Shown piece by piece: positions 34,290 through 44,649 of a stretch of DNA of 64,000 bases. This DNA comes from Uranotaenia lowii (lineage: Eukaryota; Arthropoda; Insecta; Diptera; Culicidae): NCBI RefSeq assembly GCF_029784155.1, contig NC_073692.1, positions 369,873,160 to 369,937,159 on the forward strand, written 5' to 3'. The notes below the pieces were generated by a model. The model ran no database searches. It worked only from the letters and a program-made list of their open reading frames with translations, and was not told where the DNA came from. Position numbers and translations under genes: made by a program. Position 1 is the stretch's first letter, and every line of letters starts with the position of its first letter.

Positions 34290-36690
34290 GTATCTCTCAT
34301 CATTGCTTCTTTTCTAGACACTGAAGGTGCATTCGGCAACGCATCTCAACTCAATCAAATCAGCTATCAAATCAGCAATTGTTGGCTGCACTAGTACCAT
34401 GTTAATAAATAGAACCATTTATGCTAGCTTGGGAGGACTTACAATAATTGTCACTCCAACGAAAGGATGTCCCCATGGTGGGGTTTTATCGCCGCTGTTG
34501 TGGTCATTGATCGTGAACGACCTCCTAAACAAACTTGTATCCATGGGATTCGAAATTATTGGCTTTGCTGACGACGTAGTTTTTACAGCCCGGGGAAAAC
34601 ATGAGAATCTGTTGTCTAATAGAATGCAATATGCACTTATCTACGCAGTATTCTGGTGCAGGGATGAGGGACTAAACATAAACCCTTCCAAAACTACTGT
34701 AATAGCATTCACTTCAAAACGAAAAACTACACTAAAACCTCTAACATGAAATGGAGAAGTGTTAAACTTCGAATCACAAGTGAAATATTTAGGAATTATA
34801 CTAGGCTCAAAGCTATCATGGAACCCACATATAGAGCATGTAATTGCTAAGGCTACAACTACAACAGCTCTATGGATCTGTCTCAAAGGAGTAGGGAGAA
34901 AATGGGGAATAAAGGCGAAAATTATACACTGGATGTATACAGCTATAATAAGGCTGATGTCATGCTGAAGCAACTAGCAACGCAACACAACGCAACGTTC
35001 CAATAAGATTGCGTTGCAACGCATTGGTATGTCATGCTGGCGCGACCTGTCACTTTGAAATTCCCTACAAATCATCACTTCTCTACATCTAATAATGCTT
35101 TGAATCGTCTCCTTTCTTTCGGGAGCCATCAAAAACTCATCAAATCACGACCCGGATTGCAAGAATGCCGAAATTTGAACCGACAAAATTCCTTGTTTTT
35201 TTTGCCGGGACTAAGAATTCATGAAAATTTTCTCGCCGATTAAGATATTTTTTAGTTTATTATCACAAGTTCGGACAGATCTTCGTACTATTGTGCTTAA
35301 AACCCGGAATCACTGCTTCAAATCGAGAAAAAACAATATTCCTATTGGATTTCCTACTAGTCGCGCTACAAAACACATTGGCATCAGATTGGTCGCGCTA
35401 TACAAAGCGACCAGTATGACAGGTCTGCGCGATTTCCATGGAGATCAAATGAGAGCTGGTTAGTCGTGTGAACGTTGCGTTGTAGGTCGCGTTGCTAGTT
35501 GCTTCAGCATGACATCAGCCTAAGACCCAAAATCTCTTATGCCTCTTTAGTATGGTGGACCAAATCTGTGCAAGCTACGCCCCGGAAGAAAATAGCAACC
35601 CTAGGCTCCAAATACACTACTAAATATTCTGCCAGTACATCAATTTATTGAGTTAGAAGCAGAACGTAGTGCCTTGAGACTCTCCAAAAACAAAACTCTC
35701 TATGAGGAGGATATTACAGGACACCTAAAAATCTTGAAAAATCAAATATAAAAAAATAAACTCATTTATTGTAAAGAACGATGGCTGGATGGAACCCGCT
35801 TTCAATCTAGACATACCATACAATGTAAATATCAACGATAGGGACGTGTGAGAGTCAGGTGGGCCTGTGGTTCCTTCCAGATTGATAAAATTCCTTACTG
35901 ATTGGTCAAAAATGGATAATTGGACTGGGGTAGGTATGTTCGGACCAAAACTCAGGATCTCAATTCTTATTAGAAACTGGCCAACAGTATTTAAAGCAGA
36001 AGTTCAAACAATTTCAGAATGTACTTTAGCCTGTTTGAAAAGAGGATACAGGTACACAAGTATTTATATATTTTCTGACAGCCAGGCCGCTCTTCGAGCA
36101 CTAAGTACGTTCCAAGCTAGTATGCATCGGGAGTGCATCGTTGCACTAAGAAACCTGGCCATAAGGAAAAGAGTATTTCGATTTAGAGGTCCAGGCCACT
36201 GCGGTATTCTAGGAAACTAAGAAGCAGACCAACTAGCTAGGGAAGGATCTCAAGGCCTATTAATTTGAATCTGAACCTTTCTGCGGCGTATCGAGGAGTG
36301 CCTTAAACATGGAACTCAAGAACTGGGAAAGCACCACTATTGTCTCCAACTGGAGAACAGCTGAGGGAGCAACTTAGGCGAAAAGATTCATTGAACCAAG
36401 CGCACGACACTCCAAAAACATGTTGAACTTAAGTAAGCACGAGTTAAGTACTCACACACGTCTCTTGACTGGACATTGTCCAACAAAACAGCATCTCAAA
36501 AGGATAAACATTATTCAAAACAAAGACTGTAGGTTCTGCAGGTTCGAAAAAGAAACTGCAGAGCATCTTCTATGCAACTGCTGCGCCCTCCTCAATAGGA
36601 GAGAGCGTGTACTTGGAGCGAAGTTAATAAGCGCACAAGACGTATGGTTGCATATCAACCCTAAGCAGGTTATACATCTTTGATGTCATA
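34290..36690 (+). mobile_element. Non-LTR retrotransposon fragment (RT, RNase H, zinc tail), 5'-truncated and dead
   Basis: RT motif A appears at about 34317 (LDTEGAFGNAS) in one frame. GCPHGGVLSPLLW and the catalytic FADDVV box (about 34561) follow in the next frame, then KYLGIILGSKLSW. After a MITE insertion the thumb continues as PKISYASLVWW. RNase H is recognisable at 35867-36260 (TDWSK, FKAEVQTI, FSDSQAALRAL, GPGHCGILGN) with a stop codon just before EADQLARE. The C-terminal cysteine cluster follows at about 36530 (CRFCRFEKETAEHLLCNC). RT plus RNase H plus this Cys tail fits the I/LOA/R1-like part of the LINE tree; the clade is not resolved. Frameshifts and stops show it is inactive. Confidence 0.85.
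34952..35520. mobile_element. Harbinger-like MITE inserted in the LINE reverse transcriptase
   Basis: The 569-bp element has a perfect 32-bp terminal inverted repeat beginning GGCTGATGTCATGCTGAAGC. It is flanked by TAA on both sides (34949-34951 and 35521-35523). Removing it and one TAA restores the RT reading frame across the junction (ata ata aga ccc). A 3-bp TWA target duplication is typical of PIF/Harbinger. Subterminal GCAACGCAAC words repeat. No transposase is encoded. Confidence 0.88.
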
Positions 36691-37708
36691 CCCGATTGGG
36701 ATAAAATGCTTATTCAGCAATCAAGTGACACTTCAACCCATAGTGCAAGCATAGCATATAGTAACCTGATAGCATATAGTAACGCGGGGTAATTACCACA
36801 AAAGATCAACTGCTGGTTTCAAGGGGCTCTCCTCTCGAAGGAAAAAAAATCTCACTAGAATAATATCCCATTCTCTACGATTCCAACTGCGGAGAAGGTC
36901 ATATCTAAGTCCTACAGCTCCAGTCGTAGAAAAAGAACTACTCTGGTATTTCCGGGAGATGAAGTTATCCTACCTACTGCATCTTACCTTTAGTATAGCT
37001 TCGACCGAGGAATCTATACCAAACAATCCTCCACGATGAAGTCGGTCTACCTTCACCCTAGGTTTTGGTTCTCCCGATTTGTTTGTGCTGTAATTATAGA
37101 AGTTCTCACTGTCCAACTGTTGAAGGCGTTCCTAACGTTTAAAGTGGAAACCGCACAGGCATTATTCCTTTTCCCTTTCAGGTATCCCTAGATCTCCCTC
37201 TAAATTACATGTACTTCAAGTTGTATCCAGTAGACCAATCGGTCGATATAGAGATACACCTGAGTCATTAAACCCGGTGTACTGAACGTGACCTCTACGA
37301 TGGACTTAGGATCCACTCTGTGGAAGTTTCTGTGAAGTCCTTGTGAGCTAACTTTTCATTCCTCGATCCATGCGCTAAGGTCCTCAGTGGTAACTGTAGA
37401 GTTTTTTTTCCCGGGAGTATCTCGACTAAACTATCCACCATACCGTTGAACCTCAGCTACGTAGAGCTTCATAGATCAGAGTTCTATCTAGTCAGCTTAT
37501 TAGGCTGGTATCGCGGTGTAATCTTCTGGGAGCCTTGTGACTGCGTTGAAACGCATATACATGACCGTAAAAGGTGGACAACACTACAATCTTCTAAAAC
37601 TAATTGACGGTTCAAATTCTTCCACACCTGTTAAAAAGGGCTATCAGAAATATAATCAACTTCTAAAAGGATGATGATATTTGTCAGTATTTGGGGTGGT
37701 GTTAGGTA
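36691..37708. other. Probable LINE 3' UTR followed by unassigned DNA
   Basis: The first 150 bases contain a short direct repeat (AGCATATAGTAAC at about 36756 and 36771) and may be the 3' tail of the LINE. The remainder to 37708 has no recognised gene or element ends. Confidence 0.4.
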
Positions 37709-37711
37709 AGT

Positions 37712-38384
37712 GTACACTCAGAGGAAATCTTATTATAAATTTCATAAGATACATCTTATGAACCACTTTTTTGTGTCCAAACTAATTTTTCATAAGAGTC
37801 TTATGAAATTCTTTCAATTTTCATACGATGTTCTTATGAAAAATAGAAGAAACGGCATTGTGAAAAAATGATGAACACATTCATTCATAGCATCAGTTTT
37901 TTTCATCATCTAACAGTACGAAGCAATCGCCAGTTCATAGTTATTATAGTTTTCCTTCAATGTTAAATGTTATTGTTATCTCCGGAATGGTAAGTTCGAT
38001 TTGATGTTTTTGGTGTGAACGTTGAATATATTAGTAAACCAAAATACATTATTTGTTTACTTTTCAGCAAGCTGATCGGCAAAAAACGAAAGGTCGAAGA
38101 TTAAGATGCGGCAAAAAAAACTTTGATGGAGCCGTCTGTTGATGCGCTGCTGATGGTGACCATGAAGGATTTAATTTTAAACAAATTTGGCAAACAATAA
38201 AGTGAATGTTTTCAGCATGAAATATCGAGATTTTTTCTTATTAGAAAGTGATTTACTGTTCGTCGTTCATCTTCAGAATTCATTCGCGTCATAAGACAAT
38301 CTTATGAATTTCATTAATTTTTCTTATGGCGCCACTTCATAAGAGAATCTTATGGCATACATAATAGTATTTTTCTGAGTGTAC
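37712..38384. mobile_element. TIR element carrying a small gene-like spliced module
   Basis: The ends are GTACACTCAGAGGAAA and, inverted, GTACACTCAGAAAAAT. The interior is full of CATAAGA...TCTTATG palindromes near both ends. In the middle is an ATG (37987-37989) directly followed by a consensus donor gtaagt. A 78-bp intron-like stretch ends in ttacttttcag (to 38067), and an exon-like block runs to TAA at 38198-38200 overlapping AATAAA. In one frame the block reads PECKLIGKKRKVED, a stop, then DAAKKTLMEPSVDALL and VTMKDLILNKFGKQ. It may be a captured host-gene fragment or the remnant of the element's own gene; no family was recognised. Confidence 0.6.
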
Positions 38385-39400
38385 GTACAAGCTCAGGTAA
38401 GTCCGGACTTTTAACACTGAGTGTATTTTACACGTCTAAATCGGAAGGGAACGTCAATCTTCTAGAATTTTAAATGCAAAATACACTCAAACAAGTGTTA
38501 TGTCTCGTTGGCCCTTTGAGAAAACCGGCACTAAGTCAGTCGCTAGACCGAAGAATATCCTACCGAATAGGACACTAGGCTAAATGGGTCTTAAAACTAA
38601 AGGTTATTCGTGTGAAGGTCGTCAGGTCGAACAGGCAAATTGGCTTTTAGGGTGAATGGACGTTTGGTCGAATGGAGGCTAGACCAAATGGTCATAAGCC
38701 TGAATCGATGTTTGACTTCATAGACAATGGGACAATAGGAAGAATCAAATACTTGGTAGCTCATATAAAAACCCGATTTAATACACTTAACAGTGGATTG
38801 GAGCCTTTCTAACAGAGTTTAAATTATATTTGGAAATATATAAAATAATATAGAATATACATGATAGATTCCTTCCCTCTGAATCATATAAGTATGATTT
38901 CAGATATTCAAACACGAAAAATTCCAATCTCAATATAAAAAAATGATGCCTGATACGTTTTTTTGGGGAAAAGCGAACTGGTATGTAAGGAGCTCATTTT
39001 ATGTATGGAAAGAATGGTATTTAAACAGTAGAATTTCCAAGATTTATAACACGCTGAAATGGTGCCGTGGTAGCAACCAGAACTTTCACGTTGCTGGTCA
39101 CGGTTCGAATCTTACTGTTTTTTTATGCTTTTTTTTTACTGAATAAGTAAAACCAACTACAATATTGATGGATAGCCGTGACGCGTGCCCTAGCATGATA
39201 CCTTTTTTAGAGCTCAACCATGCATAGAGGAAAAATTCCCACAAAAGGAGGGGAAAGTAATATGACTATTAAATGATTAATCTCATTCTGTAAACTAAAT
39301 CTGAAATCTTATTCTGATTCTAAAGTTTGAATTTTGAGTTACAACACTTAGTCTAATATTTGAATATAAGTTCCAATTTCAAATTCCAGGTTGATCTTTA
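38385..39400. other. Unassigned DNA with a SINE-like tRNA motif
   Basis: At about 38580-38700 short words such as GGTCGAATGG recur. At 39063-39125 a segment (gtggtagcaacc ... CACGGTTCGAATC followed by a T run) resembles a tRNA-derived sequence with a good box B, and may be a fragment of a second SINE family. No genuine tRNA fold was verified. Confidence 0.35.
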
Positions 39401-39407
39401 ATCCAAA

Positions 39408-40140
39408 TTCTTAATCAGAATTCTAAATCTGAATTCTCAATCTGAATTCTGAATCTGAACTCTGAATTTGAATTCTAAATCTGTATTCTGAATCTGAATT
39501 CTGAATCTGAATTCTGAATCTGAATTCTGAATCTGAATTCTGAATCTGAATTCTGAATCTGAGTTCTGAATCTGAATTCTGAATCTGAATTCTGAATCTG
39601 AATTCTGAATTCTGAATCTGAATTCTGAATCTTAATTCTGAATCTGAATTCTGAATCTGAATTCTGAATCTGAATTCTGAATCTGAATTCTGAATCTGAA
39701 TTCTGAATCTGAATTCTGAATCTGAATTCTGAATCTAAATTCTGAATCTGAATTCTGAATCTGAATTCTGAATCTGAATTCTGAATCTGAATTCTGAATC
39801 TGAATTCTGAATCTGAATTCTGAATCTGAATTCTGAATCTGAATTCTGAATCTGAATTCTGAATCTGAATTCTGAATCGGAATTCTGAATCTGAATTCTG
39901 AATCTGAATTCTGAATATGAATTCTGAATCTGAATTCTGGATCTGAATTCTGAATCTGAATTCTGAATCTGAATTCTGAATCTGAATTCTGAATCTGAAT
40001 TCTGAATCTGAATTCTGAATCTGAATTCTGAATCTGAATTCTGAATCTGAATTCTGAATCTGAATTCTGAATCTGAATTCTGAATCTGAATTCTGAATCT
40101 GAATTCTGAATCTGAATTCTGAATCTGAATTCTTAATCTT
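39408..40140. repeat. 13-bp tandem repeat array 1 (GAATTCTGAATCT)n
   Basis: About 55 units of the 13-mer GAATTCTGAATCT, itself a 7+6 dimer of related words, form a nearly pure array with diverged edges at both ends. Each unit contains an EcoRI site. As 13 is not a multiple of three, the minus-strand open frame has a 13-residue peptide period (RIQIQNSDSEFRF); it is not a gene. Confidence 0.95.
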
Positions 40141-40597
40141 GTAAATCTCATTTTGATTGTTTTGCATCACACGGTTTTCAACATTGAAATTTCTTTCATC
40201 CAAATTTTTTTTTATGATTTCGGATTTTACAACTTTTAATAGTATGGTTTTACCCCTAAAAGTATGCAGCAAACTTAATTTCAGAAAAATTGTGAAAAAA
40301 AGTTTTCACAAAACAAAATCGTGTTTTCATGCGTAATGATCTTTAAGTCATCGCAAATTTATCAAAAACTGTGCAAATTGGTATTCTTGGAGAAACAATT
40401 CCAGAATTGAAAATTGATAAAGTGAGGAGAAATTTTACGGATGATGAAAAGAGCGAAAGAACATTTTTGCAAGGAAAATTTATTAACGTACACCATACTT
40501 TACCTCGCAACATCCAGCTTCATCAATTTTTAATTCTGATATTCTTTCTCCATGAATCTAAATTTTTCACCGATATGCCGAAAATAAATTTACAAAA
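40141..40597. other. Non-repeat spacer between the two 13-bp arrays
   Basis: These roughly 460 bp interrupt what looks like one original satellite. No inverted termini or target duplications were found, and the 77-residue open frame at 40371-40604 is unrecognised. Confidence 0.5.
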
Positions 40598-41420
40598 ATT
40601 CTGAATCTGAATTCTGAATCTGAATTCTGATTCTGAATTCTGAATCTGAATTCTGAATCTGAATTCTGAATCTGAATTCTGATTCTGAATTCTGAATCTG
40701 AATTCTGAATCTGAATTCTGAATCTGAATTCTGAATCTGAATTCTGAATCTGAATTCTGAATCTGAATTCTGAATCTGAATTCTGAATCTGAATTCTGAA
40801 TCTGAATTCTGAATCTGAATTCTGAATCTGAATCTGAATTCTGAATCTGAATTCTGAATCTGAATTCTGAATCTGAATTCTGAATCTGAATTCTGAATCT
40901 GAATTCTGAATCTGAATTCTGAATCTGAATTCTGAATCTGAATTCTGAATCTGAATTCTGAATCTGAATTCTGAATCTGAATTCTGAATCTGAATTCTGA
41001 ATCTGAATTCTGAATCTGAATTCTGAATCTGAATTCTGAATCTGAATTCTGAATCTGAATTCTGAATCTGAATTCTGAATCTGAATTCTGAATCTGAATT
41101 CTGAATCTGAATTCTGAATCTGAATTCTGAATCTGAATTCTGAATCTGAATTCTGAATCTGAATTCTGAATCTGAATTCTGAATCTGAATTCTGAATCTG
41201 AATTCTGAATCTGAATTCTGAATCTGAATTCTGAATCTGAATTCTGAATCTGAATTCTGAATCTGAATTCTTAATCTGAATTCTGAATCTGAATTCTGAA
41301 TCTAAATTCTGAATCTGAATATGAGTTCTGAATCTGAATTTTGAATTCTGAATTTTGAATCCTGAATTCTGATTCCTAAACCTGTATCCTGAATTTGAAA
41401 ACTGAATCTGAATTCTGCAT
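40598..41420. repeat. 13-bp tandem repeat array 2 (GAATTCTGAATCT)n
   Basis: The unit and orientation are the same as in array 1, at about 58 units. Variant units with GATTCT occur at about 40630 and 40682, 52 bp (four units) apart, suggesting a local four-unit duplication. The right edge decays gradually from about 41310. Confidence 0.95.
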
Positions 41421-41585
41421 CTGAAATTGAATCTAAATTATGTATGAGTATGTAGAAATGAAAAAAAAACATAAATTCATTCTTCAACACGAGTAAAAAA
41501 AACGAGGGTCATAAGATCTTCATATAAATTCCCCCCCAACGCAGTTTCCTGTACGGCTCTGCATTTTGTTGACACCCGGCATGGC

Positions 41586-41627
41586 TTTAGACACTATAAT
41601 TTCATAAATGAAATTATAATGTCTATA
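41586..41627. mobile_element. 42-bp palindromic insertion with 8-bp flanking duplication
   Basis: Two 17-base arms (41589-41605 and 41608-41624; AGACACTATAATTTCAT and its inverse with one mismatch) are separated by AA. The insertion is flanked by GGCATGGC on both sides (41578-41585 and 41628-41635). An 8-bp duplication is the hAT signature, so this may be a minimal palindromic MITE. Confidence 0.6.
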
Positions 41628-41635
41628 GGCATGGC

Positions 41636-42520
41636 GGACTCTGAAGGAAACGCCCATCCGCCATTTGCTGCATTGAAAAGCAAGAAGTGTAAGATATAAA
41701 CACTGTTGCCGTATTTGCCCCAGCAGACTGAGAAACTGCCCAGACCACGGTGCGTCTTAGTAATGCCTTTTACCTATTTGAGTTTGAGCCGCTTTCAATC
41801 AAGCGTGCCGATGGTTTATTGGATAGCGCTTGCAACTTGGGATCTGAAGGGTTTTGGTTCAATTCTCGAGTTAATAAAAATATTATTTTTTTATTTTGAT
41901 TATCTTCAATTTATAAATGATTGCTGGTGCTGCTGCTTCGAGGCGCCACTAGCAACTTTTTTTTATGCCATAATAAGTATGATATGTATTTGGTAAAGAA
42001 AACGGTTTCAACTATTTTGTTTTTTTCCCGTTTTTGAAAGGGTTGTGTAGAAAAAAAAATGCATTCTTTTGAGACTAAAATCATTTTAATTGTGCAGCCC
42101 AGTTTCGCAAAAACGTTCTAGACATTTTTAAAATGGCACATACAAATCCACGGACATCAACAGAACTCGTCGAGCTGAGTCGATAGGTACCTATAAAGGT
42201 ATGTCTAAGACCCATAATTAATGATCTCTCAAATCGACCGATAACCAAACCTTTCTGTTAGAAAGGCAAAAACATTCATGTGTTGCGGCCTGTTCGAAAA
42301 CAGCTGGTACTCTTAGAAGTCGAAGTGGCTCTAAGGCCGTTTTACAAGCGTAAAGAAACATCGTAGGTATATCCGGCAAAAAACCATTCGGTCTAGTGTC
42401 TAGTCTAGTGTACATTCGGCCTTACGATTTTCGGCCGGATAATCTTCGAATTTATGACTCCTTTTCCCTAGCGTCCTATAACGGACTTGGCCGGCGTCGT
42501 TATTGGTCCAATTGAAAGTA
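41636..42520. other. Unassigned intronic DNA
   Basis: No gene was recognised. Around 42370-42430 words of the type CATTCGG and TCTAGTGT recur, as in other decayed repeats. Confidence 0.4.
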
Positions 42521-42910
42521 CAGGGTTGCTAGCGAACCGGGAAAACCGGGAAAAACTTTGGAATTTCATCATCTCACCGGGAAACCGGGAAAAAACCGGG
42601 AATTTCGGCACCTCACCGGGAAAATTGACATGTTCGAAATTTTTTCACAGAGTTTCAAGATATTTTAAAAATTATTTCAAAAATTGGGAGTAGTTTTTTA
42701 AGAGTCTCGATATAGAATTATTTCATAAACGCTTATTCGTTCATTAGTAAACAATCGAAGTTTTAATCGCTTTTTTAACAAATTGCGGAAAATATGAGTT
42801 ATCTCATTTTTTTCGCTCTCCGCAAGTGTGCTACACTTACAAGCATAACTCAAACGTTATAAATTTAACAATGAAACTATTATAGACAAAACTAAAAACA
42901 AAACTAACTA

Positions 42911-43291
42911 CAGTCGGTCCTGGATAAGTTAAAGTCCAAAGGACTGAACTTTTTTTCTCGCTTAAAGAGGATTCTAACTTAACCAGGTTCTATTTTATAA
43001 TGAGTCAGCAACATACAAATGCTTTAAAGTGATCTAGAAATGCAGCTATTCAATGTGTATTTGTTAGAAATGCACCTGACACCATTTGATGCATCAGTTC
43101 GAAGGTTTCTGAGTAAGTTTCAATATAATACAAAAGTGTTATTTTCTCTAATTTCCCTGGTCTAGTCAGGAAAACGACTCTAGCTTATAGAGGTTTAACA
43201 CTCTCATTCAAAGAGGTTTGGTGTTTTGCAAAGCTTGAGACTTGATGTTTTCTCTCACTATAGAGGTTTCTCGCATATCCAGATTCGGCTG
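42911..43291. mobile_element. Pogo/Tc1-like MITE nested in the hAT-like element
   Basis: TA flanks both ends (42909-42910 and 43292-43293). The termini are CAGTCGGTCCTGGATAAG and, inverted, CAGCCGAATCTGGATATG. The element is about 381 bp with no coding capacity. Confidence 0.7.
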
Positions 43292-44274
43292 TACTAGTTT
43301 TAGTTTCGACGTCAAATTATTCAGTGTTCGATATACATATTTCATGAAAATATTTATGCAAAAGGCAAATAATTTGGCAGCGTGAGACGCTTTTGAGCAG
43401 AGTTATACTTCTTTTCACCAGAAAAAGATATTGGTTTTCCAATGTTATTGTTGTTCTGTATTTCTTTTGAATTGGCCTGATGAACGAAGCATTACATTGC
43501 AAGTGTTAAATTTTGAATTCATTCTACGTTAAGCTGTTGCTTAAAGTGTCCGAAATCTAAGGTCTTAACCCTGATCAAAAATAATATCCTACACTCAAAC
43601 AATGAAAGCTCAGCCCTGTCTTATACACGATTTCTTGCATGAGCTTTCATTACGTCGTATGAAAAAAAATGAGCAGTTGCAACTTCTTCCATTTAGAATA
43701 TTTGTAGCCTGGACAACATATTCTATATGTAAAATACAAAATTTAAAGTTGTTTTGATAACTTTTTCAGCAGTTTTCTGTGAATTCTTAAGATGTTTCAA
43801 ACGACGAAATGAAAGATCAGGCGAGATTTCTATATTTTCACGAACCTTAAGTTCAAATGACTATTACTAAAGTTATTCATTGTTCATTTCAGTTAAACAT
43901 TTTTTTCAAAAACATATCTTCGAATTTGTACCAACAAATGTAACTGCATTTGGAAAATAATGATTTTATAGTATGTTTCGATGTCTTTTTAACAGATTTC
44001 TATACAAATTATACCTTTTTTTTCTAGAACTTTATAAAAATCTTGAAAATTATATTGGCTGTAAGTACTACATCATAGTTTCAAGATCAATCAATCGGAC
44101 TTATTTTTGGAAAGTTGATGAAATTGCGGAGCAAAACAACGAATAGATGCCCCGTTCGTTAGATTTGTTAAAAAAAAAATCATGAAAACCTGTCAAAGTT
44201 TTGGGATACATTTATTAGAAATTTTAAAGCCCTGTATATTGAATTTCTTCATTCACCATGATTTTATATGAAAA

Positions 44275-44550
44275 CTAGCTGACCCGGTAAACTTCGTTTC
44301 ACCTGTTACTCAATAAATCGTTAGAAAATGTTTCATGAACACATCTTTAATTTCTTCGTGCTCGGGAATCAGTTTTCATGAAAATCGTCTTCAAGTTGTT
44401 CGAGTTGTGTCCTATTTCTGGTTGGTTTTGTATGGGAGCCCCCCTTCCATAAAATGTGACATTCTCAAAACTAAAATACAAACCATCTCTTTTGTACGTG
44501 ATGTTGTTACAAAGTACACATTTTTATATATAAGACGAGTATAATAAATA
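44275..44550 (+). repeat. Interspersed repeat beginning CTAGCTGACCCGG
   Basis: It starts CTAGCTGACCCGGTAAACTT and includes GTATGGGAGCCCCCC. The same first words occur inverted at 58931-58952, and related inner words recur at 46380-46780 and 51360-55840. The inverted end would finish in CTAG followed by T, as at a Helitron 3' end, but the class is not proven. Confidence 0.5.
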
Positions 44551-44649
44551 TCGAGAAGACCATCATTTATAACCGGGAAAAAAACCTGGGAAAAACCGGG
44601 AAAAACTTTGGAATTTCAAAACAAAAAATCGCTAGCAACCCTGAAAGTA

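Larger units (their letters stand above)
42521..44641. mobile_element. hAT-like non-autonomous element
   Basis: The ends read CAGGGTTGCTAGCGA and TCGCTAGCAACC(C), inverted. The 8-bp word TGAAAGTA lies immediately outside both (42513-42520 and 44642-44649). Just inside the inverted ends a block rich in ACCGGGAAA, including CGGGAAAAACTTTGGAATTT, is repeated in direct orientation (about 42546 and 44597), which is unusual. No transposase is visible. It contains a nested pogo-like MITE and a gctgacccgg-type repeat. Confidence 0.75.

Noticed and set aside
39063..39125. A genuine tRNA gene
   Set aside because: There is a good box B but I could not form a convincing acceptor stem or anticodon arm; more likely a SINE fragment.
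39475..40272. 265-residue minus-strand open frame rich in Arg/Asp/Gln/Phe
   Set aside because: It is the translation of the 13-bp satellite with a 13-residue period.
39408..41420. Possible CRISPR-like array
   Set aside because: Units are contiguous with no unique spacers, and the genome is eukaryotic.
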